This document shows positions 25,501-33,487 of a DNA stretch of 64,000 nucleotides, piece after piece (position 1 is the stretch's first letter; each line of letters begins with the position of its first letter). The stretch comes from Cladorhizidae sp. MBARI D1340-BT2 (lineage: Eukaryota; Porifera; Demospongiae; Poecilosclerida; Cladorhizidae): contig JAQNBH010000017.1 of NCBI GenBank assembly GCA_028752905.1, positions 34,203,189-34,267,188 of the forward strand. Reading direction: 5' to 3'. A program made the translations under genes and the position numbers. The notes under the pieces are model-generated. The model had not been told where the DNA came from, searched no databases, and was given only the letters and a program-made list of their open reading frames with translations.

Positions 25501-28500
25501 ATGATGGTTGCTGCTGTGAATCTCTGCATTACAGCAATGATGCTTGCTGCTGTAAATCTCTCCATTACAGCAATGATGCTTGCTGCTGTAAATCTCTGCA
25601 TTACAGCAATGATGCTTGCTGCTGTAAATCTCTGCATTACAGCAATGATGCTTGCTGCTGTAAATCTCTGCATTACAGCAATGATGCTTGCTGCTGTAAA
25701 TCTCTCCATTACAGCAATGATGCTTGCTGCTGTAAATCTCTCCATTACAGCAATGATGCTTGCGGCTGTAAATCTCTCCATTACAGCAATGATGCTTGCT
25801 GCTGTAAATCTCTGCATTACAGCAATGATGCTTGCTGCTGTAAATCTCTGCATTACAGCAATGATGCTTGCTGCTGTAAATCTCTGCATTACAGCAACGA
25901 TGCTTGCTGCTGTAAATCTCTCCATTACAACAATGATGCTTGCTGCTGTAAATCTCTCCATTACAGCAATGATGCTTGCTGCTGTAAATCTCTGCATTAC
26001 AGCAATGATGCTTGCTGCTGTAAATCTCTGCATTACAGCAATGATGCTTGCTGCTGTAAATCTCTCCATTACAACAATGATGCTTGCTGCTGTAAATCTC
26101 TCCATTACAGCAATGATACTTGCTGCTGTAAATCTCTGCATTACAGCAATGATGCTTGCTGCTGTAAATCTCTCCATTACAGCAATGATGCTTGCTGCTG
26201 TAAATCTCTGCATTACAGCAATGATGCTTGCTGCTGTAAATCTCTGCATTACAGCAACGATGCTTGGCACTATAAATCTCTGCATTACAGCAACAATGCT
26301 TGCTGCTGTAAATCTCTCCATTACAGCAATGATGCTTGCTGCTATAAATCTCTGCATTACAGCAATGATGCTTGCTGCTGTAAATCTCTCCATTACAGCA
26401 ACGATGCTTGGCACTATAAATCTCTGCATTACAGCAACGATGCTTGCTGCTGTAAATCTCTCCATTACAGCAATGATGCTTGCTGCTATAAATCTCTGCA
26501 TTACAGCAATGATGCTTGCTGCTGTAAATCTCTCCATTACAGCAATGATGCTTGCTGCTGTAAATCTCTCCATTACAGCAATGATGCTTGCTGCTGTAAA
26601 TCTCTGCATTACAGCAATGATGCTTGCTGCTGTAAATCTCTGCATTACAGCAACGATGCTTGCTGCTGTAAATCTCTCCATTACAACAATGATGCTTGCT
26701 GCTGTAAATCTCTCCATTACAGCAATGATACTTGCTGCTGTAAATCTCTGCATTACAGCAATGATGCTTGCTGCTGTAAATCTCTCCATTACAGCAATGA
26801 TGCTTGCTGCTGTAAATCTCTGCATTACAGCAATGATGCTTGCTGCTGTAAATCTCTGCATTACAGCAACGATGCTTGGCACTATAAATCTCTGCATTAC
26901 AGCAACGATGCTTGCTGCTGTAAATCTCTCCATTACAGCAATGATGCTTGCTGCTATAAATCTCTGCATTACAGCAATGATGCTTGCTGCTGTAAATCTC
27001 TCCATTACAGCAATGGTGCTTGCTGCTGTAAATCTCTCCATTACAGCAATGATGCTTGCTGCTGTAAATCTCTGCATTACAGCAATGATGCTTGCTGCTG
27101 TAAATCTCTGCATTACAGCAACGATGCTTGCTGCTGTAAATCTCTCCATTACAGCAATGATGCTTGCTGCTGTAAATCTCTCCATTACAGCAATGATGCT
27201 TGCTGCTGTAAATCTCTCCATTACAGCAATGATGCTTGCTGCTGTAAATATCTCCATTACAGCAATGATGTTTGCTGCTGTAAATCTCTGCATTACAGCA
27301 ATGATGCTTGCCGATATAAACCGCTCCATCTCAGCACCTGCGATGTTATTCCAGTAGAGTAGCATTAGATGCACCTTGCTAGTTTATAGCTCAAATTAAT
27401 TTCATCATGCAAGCTTTAGCAAAGCTTTTTAGTAATGGCTACCTATTGCGATCTTTGTGCGGTTATATCCACTATCACAGGGGAAGTGAGACCTGCTTGT
27501 GCGTGGATATATTTACTATAGGCCCAAAAGAGTTAAAAGAGATTTTCACGATGTTTCTTAGAACTCAGAAGGGCAACTACATGTATCAATGACACAGTTT
27601 ATTGCAGGATGGGGGCATCCTAACGAACAACCCGTGTGGAATAGCCATCCATGAAGCTCGCCTGCTCTGGGGGGCTGAGGCTCCCATCCAGACAGTTGTC
27701 TCCCTGGGCACCGGACTTCACTACAGAAGCAGCAAAGGTGGGGCCAGGGACAACCTCACCAGCACGAGTCTCAAGGAGAAGATCATCAAAGTCGTGGGCG
27801 GTGCTACTGATACAGAGAGTGAGTGGTCGTCATGGTAATATGGTATTGTATATATTTTTTGTTAATTTAGCACATGTTCCTTTAACACCTGACTTATTGG
27901 GGAGTGTGAGAAGGCTGGTCTTGTCGTGTACTTATGTGTGCACACCCTTAGCACATTTTGAATGTTTAGCACCCATCATCTGGATGCTAAAGCATTGTCG
28001 GTACCATTGTCTCTGTTGGACATCCATGTAGTGTCTCTGTTAGACATCCATTAGTATCTAGACATCCATGTGGTGTCTCTCTCTGTTAGACATCCATGTG
28101 GTGTCTCTCTGTTAGACATCCATGTAGTGTCTCTGTTAGACATCCATTAGTATCTAGACATCCATGTGGTGTCTCTGTTAGACATCCATTAGTATCTAGA
28201 CATCCATGTGGTGTCTCTCTCTGTTAGACATCCATGTAGTGTCTCTGTTAGACATCCATGTGGTGTCTCCTGTGGAATGCTGGTCTTGCTGACATTGAAA
28301 ATAGCATCAGTTCTGCGCATGTGTAGTTGAATCGTTACCATGGCTATGTATTGTATGTCATAAAAAGATTGAGGCAAGGGTTCCTAGCACAGCCACACAT
28401 ATTGTATTATTGGCTACACTTCTCCTTCACTTTCTGATGAGTGTCTTGCTATCCACCAAAGTCAAGTTGAAAGGCACTTCCAGTCCTTGTCTTCCTGCCC

Positions 28501-31153
28501 CGTAACTTCAGCTGGTCAAAGAGGACGATACCATTTTTTTACAAAGCGTTATAAAAACTTGTGGCTACGACTTCTGAGCTCCATAGATTCTGCACACTTC
28601 ACTGTATGAACTAGATATATAGCTCAAATGATAGATCTCTCTGTGTGCTCTCTTTTAATACTAAAGACTGTTGCATGGGTGTAGCCATGTCAAAGTTACA
28701 GGCAGTCAAAGTTGGGGACCTCAAAACATGCCATGCATGCCCCATTCTCTGCAGTTCTAGCTAGCTCCTAATTGGAAAGTGCTAGACAGTTGAAATTAGC
28801 ACCAGTGTCATGTGAAAATGGGGCCCCATGTAAACCCCCCCCCCCCCCCCTGGCCTCCATTCTCCTAGGAATATAGGCCCCCTCTATAAATTTGGGGCCC
28901 TTCTATATCCCTTTAGCTCAATAATGTAATGTTATAGCTATGAGTCATTCCATGTCAGATCACCCAATGGATTAGGATTAACCCTTAACCCCCCCCCTTC
29001 TATTCCCTTCAAATTGGGTGTATGGGGTAACTGAAGCTGGAAAAGGTGAAATTTCAATTTTTAGCCACGTCATCAGATCAACAGTTTTCACACTATGGCC
29101 TGCCATTTTTAGGCAATTTTTTTTTAATGGGCGTGGCCACCAATTTTCGAATGACCATATCTCCCTAACTGGTGGGACAAATTTATTGATATTGGTGTAT
29201 TGGTGTCTGTGGAAAGGTAATTTCATGTGGAATCCAAACCTGCCATTATATCAATTTGAAGTGTAATAACCTTTTGACCTTGAATTTGACCTTGTGGATC
29301 ACGTGACCTTGAGATGAATTTGGGTGAAAGTTATACCCCAACATGTTCTCTACAAAATATGGAGGTATAGGTATAAATATGGAGGTGTAAATATGGAGGC
29401 ATAAATATGGAGGCATAAATATGGAGAAAATATGGAGGCATAAATATGGAGGCATAAATATGGAGGCATAAATATGGAGGCATAAATATGGAGAAAATAT
29501 GGAGGCATAAATATGGAGGCATAAATATGGAGGCATAAATATGGAGGCATAAATATGGAGGCATAAATATGGAGGCATAAATATGGAGGCATAAATATGG
29601 AGGCATAAATATGGAGGCATAAATATGGAGGCATAAATATGGTGGCATAAATATGGAGGCATAAATATGGAGGCATAAATATGGAGGCATAAATATGGAG
29701 GCATAAATATGGAGGCATAAATATGGGGGCATAAATATGGGGGCATAAATATGGGGACATAAATATGGGGGCATAAATATGGGGTCATAAATATGGGGGC
29801 GTAAATATGGGGCGTAAATTTGGAGGCATAAATATGGAGGCATAAATATGAGGTATAAATAAATATGGAGGTATAAATATGGAGGTATAAATATGAGGTA
29901 TAAATATGAGGTATAAATAAATATGGAGGCATAAATATGGAGGCATAAATATGGAGGCATAAATATGGAGGCATAAATATGGAGGCATAAATATGGAGGC
30001 ATAAATATGGAGGCGTAAATATGGAGGCGTAAATATGGAGGCGTAAATATGGAGGCATAAATATGGAGGCATAAATATGGAGGCATAAATATGGAGGTAT
30101 AAATATGGAGGCATAAATATGGAGGTATAAATATGGAGGTATAAATTATGTGATCTGGCAAGCCCTAAGGGGAGACAGTTGTATTTTTTTAAAACTTTTT
30201 TTAAAACTTGTGGTTACAACTTTAGAGCTCCATATATTCTGCAAACTTCATGGTATGGACTTGATATATAGCTCAAAAGATAGGGCTCTCTGTGTGCTCT
30301 CTTTTGATACTAAAATATGTTTTTTAGGATAACTATAGGCAAGTTACTAGACCCTAAAGTGGAGGGACCTCAAAAACCTGCATCCCAAAGTCCCCATCCA
30401 GAATAACTCCAGATAAGTGCATTACGAGTGGCTAGAGGAAGCCCTAGAGCATTCAATCACCTTTTTCAATAAGCGTTAAAAATTTACTATGTGGTCAAGC
30501 GCGTGGGTGCAAATTGCAAATTACAATGAAGTGCTCTGGGATAGGAGTGTGAGTGAGGGAACATGCATGATTCACGTTCAACACGAGTCTACTTTTACTG
30601 TGTATCAGATTCTCTTTTAGTCTGTTTTTATCGACTTTATGTTTACCATTTTTTGAATTTTAGAATACAATTTCAAGTTGATTATTTAGAAGGTTATTGT
30701 AATGTTATTATGTCAACTGAGAGTTCATTGAGAGGATTTTTACCTTATTAAAAAAAAAATTAACTTGGTTCCATCTTAGCCTTTCCCCCCTAATTTTGGT
30801 ATATTTTGGTTCCTATACTTATGATGCCACTTGATTCTGGTCATGTTTACCTTGCACTAGCTGTTCACACGATCCTGAAAGATGTCTACCAACCCTCGGT
30901 CTACTTCAGATTCCAGCCAAACCTCTCTGAGGACATCAGCATTGATGAGAGCAAGCCAGAAAAACTGAACCTTCTCTGCGAGGATGCAGAAAGATTCATA
31001 ATAGAACACGAAGGAATACTAGAGCAAACAGCAGCTAGTCTAATGGCTGACAAGAGACCTCACCAGAAAGTCCAAGCCTGGCTCACTTCAAACTGGGACA
31101 AACTTGCAAGCTTGGCCTACCACAACAACATAAAACACTGGGTCAAGTCTTGA
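8991..31153 (+). CDS. PNPLA8: PNPLA8-like calcium-independent phospholipase A2 gamma (five exons)
   Basis: Patatin-like phospholipase that releases fatty acids from membrane phospholipids; in animals PNPLA8 acts at mitochondria and peroxisomes. Exons are 8991-9448, 15240-15506, 16090-16369, 27608-27818 and 30861-31153, all GT-AG, and their phases join perfectly into 502 codons. Visible motifs are the oxyanion loop DGGGTRG near residues 148-154, the nucleophile motif GTSTG with Ser183, and the catalytic Asp336 in DGG, followed by ILTNNP. The C-terminal ATDTE, YFRFQP and IDESKPEKLNLL segments match vertebrate PNPLA8. The protein is shorter than human (about 780 residues) because the N-terminal part is reduced; the first 40 residues are basic and Ser/Thr-rich and could be a mitochondrial presequence. 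A further 5' exon cannot be excluded. The 11.2-kb third intron holds the 36-bp array. Confidence 0.9.
9580..9740. repeat. Degenerate CCTAGCCCTAGAATA-type repeat
   Basis: Several loose copies of CTAGCCCTAGAATA with spacers. The same motif recurs at 10270-10335 and, reverse-complemented and tightly tandem, at 57940-58310. Confidence 0.7.
9750..9806. repeat. Poly-G-bearing dispersed repeat, copy A
   Basis: GGGTTTCATTTGG, a G run, TAATGATAAAATTTCCAAGG, a second G run, then GCAAAAAGGTT. A related block in the same order lies near 15790-15840, and the reverse complement of its first part ends near 15875. Confidence 0.6.
10526..10561. repeat. 36-bp C homopolymer
   Basis: Uninterrupted C run inside PNPLA8 intron 1; its length may be uncertain in any assembly. 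Confidence 0.9.
10930..10998. repeat. AC microsatellite
   Basis: CACACTCACATGCACACACA followed by uninterrupted (AC)n, in PNPLA8 intron 1. Confidence 0.9.
11105..11820. mobile_element. Long fold-back element, about 700 bp
   Basis: The left arm (11115-11340) contains TTATAACTTTTTATCTACAA, GGCAAGCCACCACCACCAAC and GAAGAGACCTGTGTGCA. The right arm (about 11545-11815) has the complements in reverse order (TGCACACAGGTCTCTTC, GTTGGTGGTGGCTTGCC, TGTAGATATAAAGTTATTAT). The centre has a direct repeat of GTGCATCGGAGGAGGATGTT and an inverted copy near 11490. Arms differ at roughly one base in five by eye. No transposase is encoded. A fold-back or MITE-type DNA transposon is the likely origin. Confidence 0.75.
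12368..13315. repeat. 21-bp minisatellite, about 45 copies
   Basis: Units of TACTGGGCTAGCTGGAGTG plus TG or TA. Each contains the 6-bp palindrome GCTAGC. Copies are very uniform in the middle and drift towards the right edge, as expected for an array shuffled by unequal exchange. Confidence 0.96.
13560..13675. repeat. TA/CA-rich microsatellite
   Basis: Runs of ATATATAT, ATACACAT and TATATATATA within PNPLA8 intron 1. Confidence 0.85.
13980..14145. repeat. TG-rich ATGCATG repeat
   Basis: Irregular mixtures of GTGTGTGCATGCATG. Cys-rich open frames here are repeat artefacts. Confidence 0.85.
14222..14645. repeat. 32-bp minisatellite, about 13 copies
   Basis: Tandem units made of TTACAAAACTTAGCTACTCA and CCTTGGACATCC. 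Variants include GCCACTC and GCCCTC in place of GCTACTC. Confidence 0.95.
15240..15506 (+). CDS. PNPLA8: PNPLA8 exon 2 (catalytic serine)
   Basis: Acceptor TTTGGAGCAG. Encodes GLLPIIILRHLEELCGQPIH, FDFVCGTSTGCILACMF and the SHAFYD-like segment LNHAFYDSKLLQ. GTSTG is the lipase nucleophile elbow. Donor GTTAGA at 15507, phase 2. Upstream flank is C-rich. Confidence 0.9.
15663..15880. repeat. Poly-G-bearing dispersed repeat, copies B
   Basis: Two linked blocks with CAGGATTTCATTTAGAAAATT, a 20-G run at 15727-15746, then ACAATTTCCAAGG, a G run and GCAAAAAGGTT, and finally the reverse complement of the beginning (CCTAAATGAAACCCTG). The layout suggests an inverted pair of the element seen at 9750. 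Confidence 0.55.
16090..16369 (+). CDS. PNPLA8: PNPLA8 exon 3
   Basis: Acceptor GACTATAG. Encodes HFGGMNLPLYKTSAQRHVPR, FVSTIANQPVVAPYLFCNY and WEAILASTAAPGFFEEVKLG, all matching PNPLA8 spacing. Donor TTG then GTGAGT at 16370, phase 0. Confidence 0.9.
17264..17455. repeat. Dispersed repeat, copy B
   Basis: Second copy of the element at 6690-6855; differs mainly by a short insertion (CTATGTGCACTCATAATAAT). Confidence 0.75.
17460..18870. other. Intronic stretch, nothing recognised
   Basis: PNPLA8 intron 3. No exon-like frame; a short (TA)n run near 18180-18200 and scattered degenerate repeat fragments. Confidence 0.5.
18874..19431. mobile_element. Internally deleted pogo/Tigger DNA transposon
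   Basis: The left end CAGTAGACCCTCACTAATCC and right end GGATTAGCAAGGGTCTACTG are inverted repeats flanked by TA on both sides (18872-18873 and 19432-19433). This is the signature of pogo/Tigger elements of the Tc1/mariner superfamily. Further GGATTAG copies lie inside both ends. The element is 558 bp and keeps only the first part of its transposase on the minus strand. Confidence 0.9.
19112..19267 (-). pseudogene. Truncated Tigger transposase, CENP-B-type N-terminal HTH
   Basis: A 51-codon frame, too short for usual ORF cut-offs: MEKKRAHKSLTIEEKVEIL then DQLGKKSYKLLAKHYGVG and VSTISDIKKKGSEL before TGA. The T-IEEK-EIL helix and the YGVGVSTISDIKK recognition helix are the psq/CENP-B N-terminal DNA-binding motif of pogo transposases. 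The catalytic DDE domain is absent, so the element cannot move by itself. Confidence 0.85.
19445..20280. repeat. 22-bp minisatellite, about 37 copies
   Basis: Units of CTTCAAGTGACCTCTGTCTG plus AC, with CTTTTAGTGACC variants and several deleted units (TCTGTTCAAGTG). It starts directly after the Tigger-derived element. Confidence 0.95.
20290..20995. other. Intronic stretch between two arrays, nothing recognised
   Basis: PNPLA8 intron 3; no exon-like frame joining in phase with PNPLA8 and no clear repeat. Confidence 0.5.
21001..27340. repeat. 6.3-kb array of about 175 copies of a 36-bp hairpin unit
   Basis: Each unit holds TGCTGTAA, a 9-base spacer (ATCTCTCCA or ATCTCTGCA), TTACAGCA and an 11-base spacer (ATGATGCTTGC). 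The two 8-mers are exact reverse complements, so the array is an 8-mer alternating with its complement. The C/G choice in the 9-base spacer and rarer variants (GGCACTATAAAT, CAACGATG, GGTTGCTGCTGTGAA) mark unit types. Because 36 is a multiple of three and four frames lack stops, very long open frames arise on both strands. The array lies in intron 3 of PNPLA8. Edges show degenerate units (GATGTTTGCTGC on the left, GCCGATATAAACCGC on the right). Confidence 0.98.
27608..27818 (+). CDS. PNPLA8: PNPLA8 exon 4 (catalytic aspartate)
   Basis: Acceptor TTTATTGCAG. Starts DGGILTNNPCGIAIHEARLL, where the first Asp is the expected catalytic dyad residue, then TVVSLGTGLHYRS and GGATDTE. Donor GTGAGT at 27819, phase 1. 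Confidence 0.9.
28015..28275. repeat. Short minisatellite in PNPLA8 intron 4
   Basis: About 11 copies of GTTAGACATCCATGTGGTG or TAGTATCTAGACATCCATG with TCTCT spacers. Confidence 0.9.
28530..28815. repeat. Dispersed repeat family, copy 1
   Basis: AAACTTGTGGCTACGACTTC, GAGCTCCATAGATTCTG and TGTGTGCTCTCTTTTAATAC recur with changes at 30185-30330, and GTCAAAGTTGGGGACCTCAA recurs at 35655-35680. A short related piece is at 18255-18300. Class unknown. Confidence 0.65.
28980..29340. other. Intronic stretch, no gene
   Basis: Contains TTGACCTTGAATTTGACCTT near 29274 and a T-rich patch; no coding frame fits PNPLA8. Looks like old interspersed repeat DNA but no partner copy is in the window. Confidence 0.4.
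29358..30146. repeat. 14-bp minisatellite, about 55 copies
   Basis: Tandem ATAAATATGGAGGC with GGGGGC, GGAGGT, GGGGTC and shortened GAGAAA or GAGGT forms. It creates long minus-strand open frames (PPYLCLHIYASIF) that are repeat artefacts. Confidence 0.96.
30185..30330. repeat. Dispersed repeat family, copy 2
   Basis: AACTTGTGGTTACAACTTTA, GAGCTCCATATATTCTGC and CTGTGTGCTCTCTTTTGATA match the block at 28550-28670. Confidence 0.65.
30655..30740. mobile_element. Palindromic MITE family, terminal fragment
   Basis: AATTTCAAGTTGATTATTTA, GAAGGTTATTGTAAT and ATGTCAACTGAGAGTTCATT match the outer part of the palindromic family in reverse. Confidence 0.55.
30861..31153 (+). CDS. PNPLA8: PNPLA8 exon 5 (C-terminus)
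   Basis: Acceptor CCTTGCACTAG, phase 1. Encodes VHTILKDVYQPSVYFRFQP, IDESKPEKLNLLCEDAERFI and a final helical stretch to WVKS and TGA at 31151-31153. Order and spacing match the PNPLA8 C-terminus. Confidence 0.88.
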
Positions 31154-31561
31154 TATCAACAGAACTCCTGCTGTGTGGATAAACTTGATTCGTGTGTTTT
31201 GTGCCAATATTTTTATTTTATGTCGTGTCGAACTCCTTGATTTTGTCAACCTTTTTAGTACCTTGGGGAAGACCCATGAAATGTACACACACCGTCAGCA
31301 CCCAGAGCATGTCAAGACCAATGAAATGTACACACACCGTCAGCACCCAGAGCATGTCAAGATGTTTTTCCCTCTTTTTTTAAAAAAGGGGAAAATGTCA
31401 CTAATAATATGGATTGGCATTTTGAAAAAGCAAGAATATGCATGCAGATTTCTCACTACCAATGCCAAATACCCCTTGTATTTAAAAGGCAATGTATTAA
31501 TGATTAATAAATGGGTATATTCGGTTTTTGGTGTGTACTTACAGACTCATCATAATATGCG

Positions 31562-31800
31562 GTTTTAGTCATCAGTGTATTCCTGAATAGAAGCAAACCA
31601 AAGGAAACTGGAAAGACTCATCATAATATGCAGTTTTAGTCACCTGAATACAAATAGAAGCAAACCAAAAGAAACTGGAAAGACTCGTCATAATATGCGG
31701 TTTTAGTCATCAGTGTCTGAATGCAAATAGAAGCAAACCAAAGGAAACTGGAAAATACTCGTCAGTTTTAGTCATCAGTGTATTCCTGAATACAAATAGA
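31562..31800. repeat. Tandem copies of the OXSM C-terminus and stop region
   Basis: Four units of about 65-71 bp with TTTTAGTCATCAGTGTATTC followed by AGAAGCAAACCAAAGGAAAC and ACTCATCATAATATG. The rightmost copy is the real OXSM end. The leftmost still reads IQEYTDD and stop on the minus strand; the two middle copies have small deletions. Confidence 0.88.
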
Positions 31801-33075
31801 AACATTAGTGCCACCAAATCCAAATGAGTTCTTTATGGCCACACGAGGTAGTCCATTTCTCCTGGGCCATTCTACACTACCTCCAGTCACGTAGTTCAAA
31901 TCAGACTCTTCTCTGTCCTCCAAGTTTATGTTTGGAGGAACGAGGCCTCTGCTAACAGAAAGTACAGTAATAATGGCCTCCACAGTTCCAGCAGCTCCTA
32001 ATAAGTGTCCCAGGGATCCCTTAGGGGCATATACCATGACATCCTTGGCTCGTATCCCAAACACCTCCTTTATGGCCTTCTCCTCCACAGAATCCCCAAG
32101 GGGAGTGGAGGAAGCATGTGCATTAACAAGACCGATGGTTTCGGGATGGATGTTTGCATCTTTCAGCGCTGCTCTCATTGCACGCACAGCTCCATCGCCA
32201 TCCTTGGGAGGGGCAGTGATGTGATGGGCATCGGACGACATCCCATATCCTGTAATCTCTGCGTAGATGCGTGCACCACGTCTCTTGGCATGCTCCAGCT
32301 CCTCCAGGATCACCACCCCTGAACCCTCGCTGGGCACGAAACCGTCCCTTTTGGCATCAAATGGTCTCGATGCCACCTGGGGCTCGTGGTTAAACTTTGT
32401 CGAGAGTGCTTTTGCTCTGCAGAATCCAGCCAGGACGACGTGATTGAGACTAGCATCGGTTGAACCAGCCACCATAACGTCACAAGCTCCACGGGAAATC
32501 ATGTAAGCAGAGTCCCCAATAGAATGGAGTCCACTTGCACAGGCAGTACTAACACAGTGGTTGGGCCCCATGAGTCTATGCCGTATGCTGATGTGTCCAC
32601 CAGCAATGTTGGGGAGAAGCTTGGGAATTAGGTAAGGTGAAATACGCCGGTAACGCCCACTCTGTATTAGTTCATTAATGTTGATGTAATCCATGATGGA
32701 AGAGGTGCCTGCATTTCCCATAGCCACACCTGTTACAAGGTCCCCTCCCTCGGGTCGCTGTGACTGCAGCCAGCGTGCATCATTTAGTGAATCCGTGGCA
32801 GTTGCCATGGCAAACACAGAGTCCTGGGACATCATCAGCAAGTCTGATTTGTTGATGTATTTATCAGAATCAAGCTCCCCTGGCAGATTAGATGAGGATG
32901 CAGTGGGAACAAGCCCTGCAACTCGGCAGGGCAAGTCCTTGAACTCGGACTTGGAAGGAAGTGCCTGGATTCCAGAGTGGCCCAGCAGAAGTCTCCTCCA
33001 CACATGCTCTACTCCACAACCTAATGGAGTACACAATCCCAACCCTGTGACTACCACCTTCCTTCTAGGTATCAT
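31768..33075 (-). CDS. OXSM: Mitochondrial-type beta-ketoacyl-ACP synthase (KAS II)
   Basis: Intronless 435-codon gene. It condenses malonyl-ACP with acyl-ACP in type II fatty acid synthesis, in animals the mitochondrial pathway that supplies octanoyl-ACP for lipoate. Visible: start MIPRRKVVVTGLGLCTPLG; active-site Cys179 in VSTACASG; His320 in VNAHASSTPLGD; Lys352 and His357 in PKGSLGHLLGAAG; C-terminal NSFGFGGTNVS. This is the full Cys-His-His set of a KAS I/II enzyme. The protein starts almost at the first beta strand, so it lacks the roughly 40-residue transit peptide of human OXSM; an upstream leader exon, an internal signal or a bacterial-like origin are possible. Its stop region is tandemly duplicated downstream. 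Divergent from FDX2. Confidence 0.93.
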   Translation of the reverse strand: MIPRRKVVVTGLGLCTPLGCGVEHVWRRLLLGHSGIQALPSKSEFKDLPCRVAGLVPTASSSNLPGELDSDKYINKSDLLMMSQDSVFAMATATDSLNDARWLQSQRPEGGDLVTGVAMGNAGTSSIMDYININELIQSGRYRRISPYLIPKLLPNIAGGHISIRHRLMGPNHCVSTACASGLHSIGDSAYMISRGACDVMVAGSTDASLNHVVLAGFCRAKALSTKFNHEPQVASRPFDAKRDGFVPSEGSGVVILEELEHAKRRGARIYAEITGYGMSSDAHHITAPPKDGDGAVRAMRAALKDANIHPETIGLVNAHASSTPLGDSVEEKAIKEVFGIRAKDVMVYAPKGSLGHLLGAAGTVEAIITVLSVSRGLVPPNINLEDREESDLNYVTGGSVEWPRRNGLPRVAIKNSFGFGGTNVSICIQEYTDD

Positions 33076-33407
33076 GATAATTGACTAGAGACCCATTTAC
33101 GTCTGCCAGAGTCCTCGCGCGCGGGGCGAGTGTACAAGAGAAGCACAAAGTAGTTGTAGGTAAAGGGTTACCTACAACCATGACGCTGGTCGTCAGGTCG
33201 GCCTGTCTCTGGTACTTCGAAATCAAGTTAAAACTGAAGGGAGTTTTTGAGGGCCATCCACTCCGTCGGTTTTATTTAGTTGCTAGAGATTAGTTGCTAG
33301 AGACGGCACTGCGGGGAGTCCACTTCTCTAGTCTGGTCAGACTAGGGAATGCTGTCTTTTCTCCGAGGGCGCTAGTCTGTGTGATACCGACAGAGGGTTT
33401 CCCAAGG
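33076..33407. promoter_or_regulatory. Divergent OXSM-FDX2 promoter interval
   Basis: 332 bp between the two start codons, with a CG-rich patch (CGCGCGCGGGGCGAG near 33116). It contains the perfect inverted repeat listed separately. Likely a shared promoter by geometry. Confidence 0.6.
33153..33178. promoter_or_regulatory. Perfect palindrome, 11-bp arms, in divergent promoter
   Basis: GTTGTAGGTAA (33153-33163), loop AGGG, TTACCTACAAC (33168-33178). A symmetrical site would suit a dimeric regulator serving both genes. A related AGGTAAAGGGTT word occurs in the fold-back element at 4327, so it could instead be a mobile-element remnant. Confidence 0.5.
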
Positions 33408-33487
33408 ATGCCCACGCCTACAATAGTAGCAGCAACTGGGAAACTGTTTAGGAGACACCTGGTAACCGACAAGAAGAAACCTAAAGT
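33408..33487 (+). CDS. FDX2: FDX2 exon 1 (presequence)
   Basis: Ends DKKKPK plus two bases; donor GTAAGC at 33488. Confidence 0.85.

Noticed and set aside
21001..27340. CRISPR-like array
   Set aside because: Regular spacing but spacers are not unique, the repeat is 36 bp back-to-back, and the surroundings are a eukaryotic intron.
21001..27340. Recursive splicing: each 36-bp unit has a GTAAAT and a TTACAG
   Set aside because: The enclosed 18-20 bases are far too short for an intron, and the words are explained by the inverted repeat.
20959..27362. Open frames of 2132 and 2126 codons on the plus strand and 845 and 1288 codons on the minus strand
   Set aside because: They are by-products of a 36-bp unit without stops in these frames. 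Copies are near-identical at DNA level in all frames, and the array lies in a PNPLA8 intron.
29246..30161. Open frames of about 270 codons on the minus strand (PPYLCLHIYASIF repeats)
   Set aside because: Translation of the 14-bp minisatellite; three overlapping frames are equally open.
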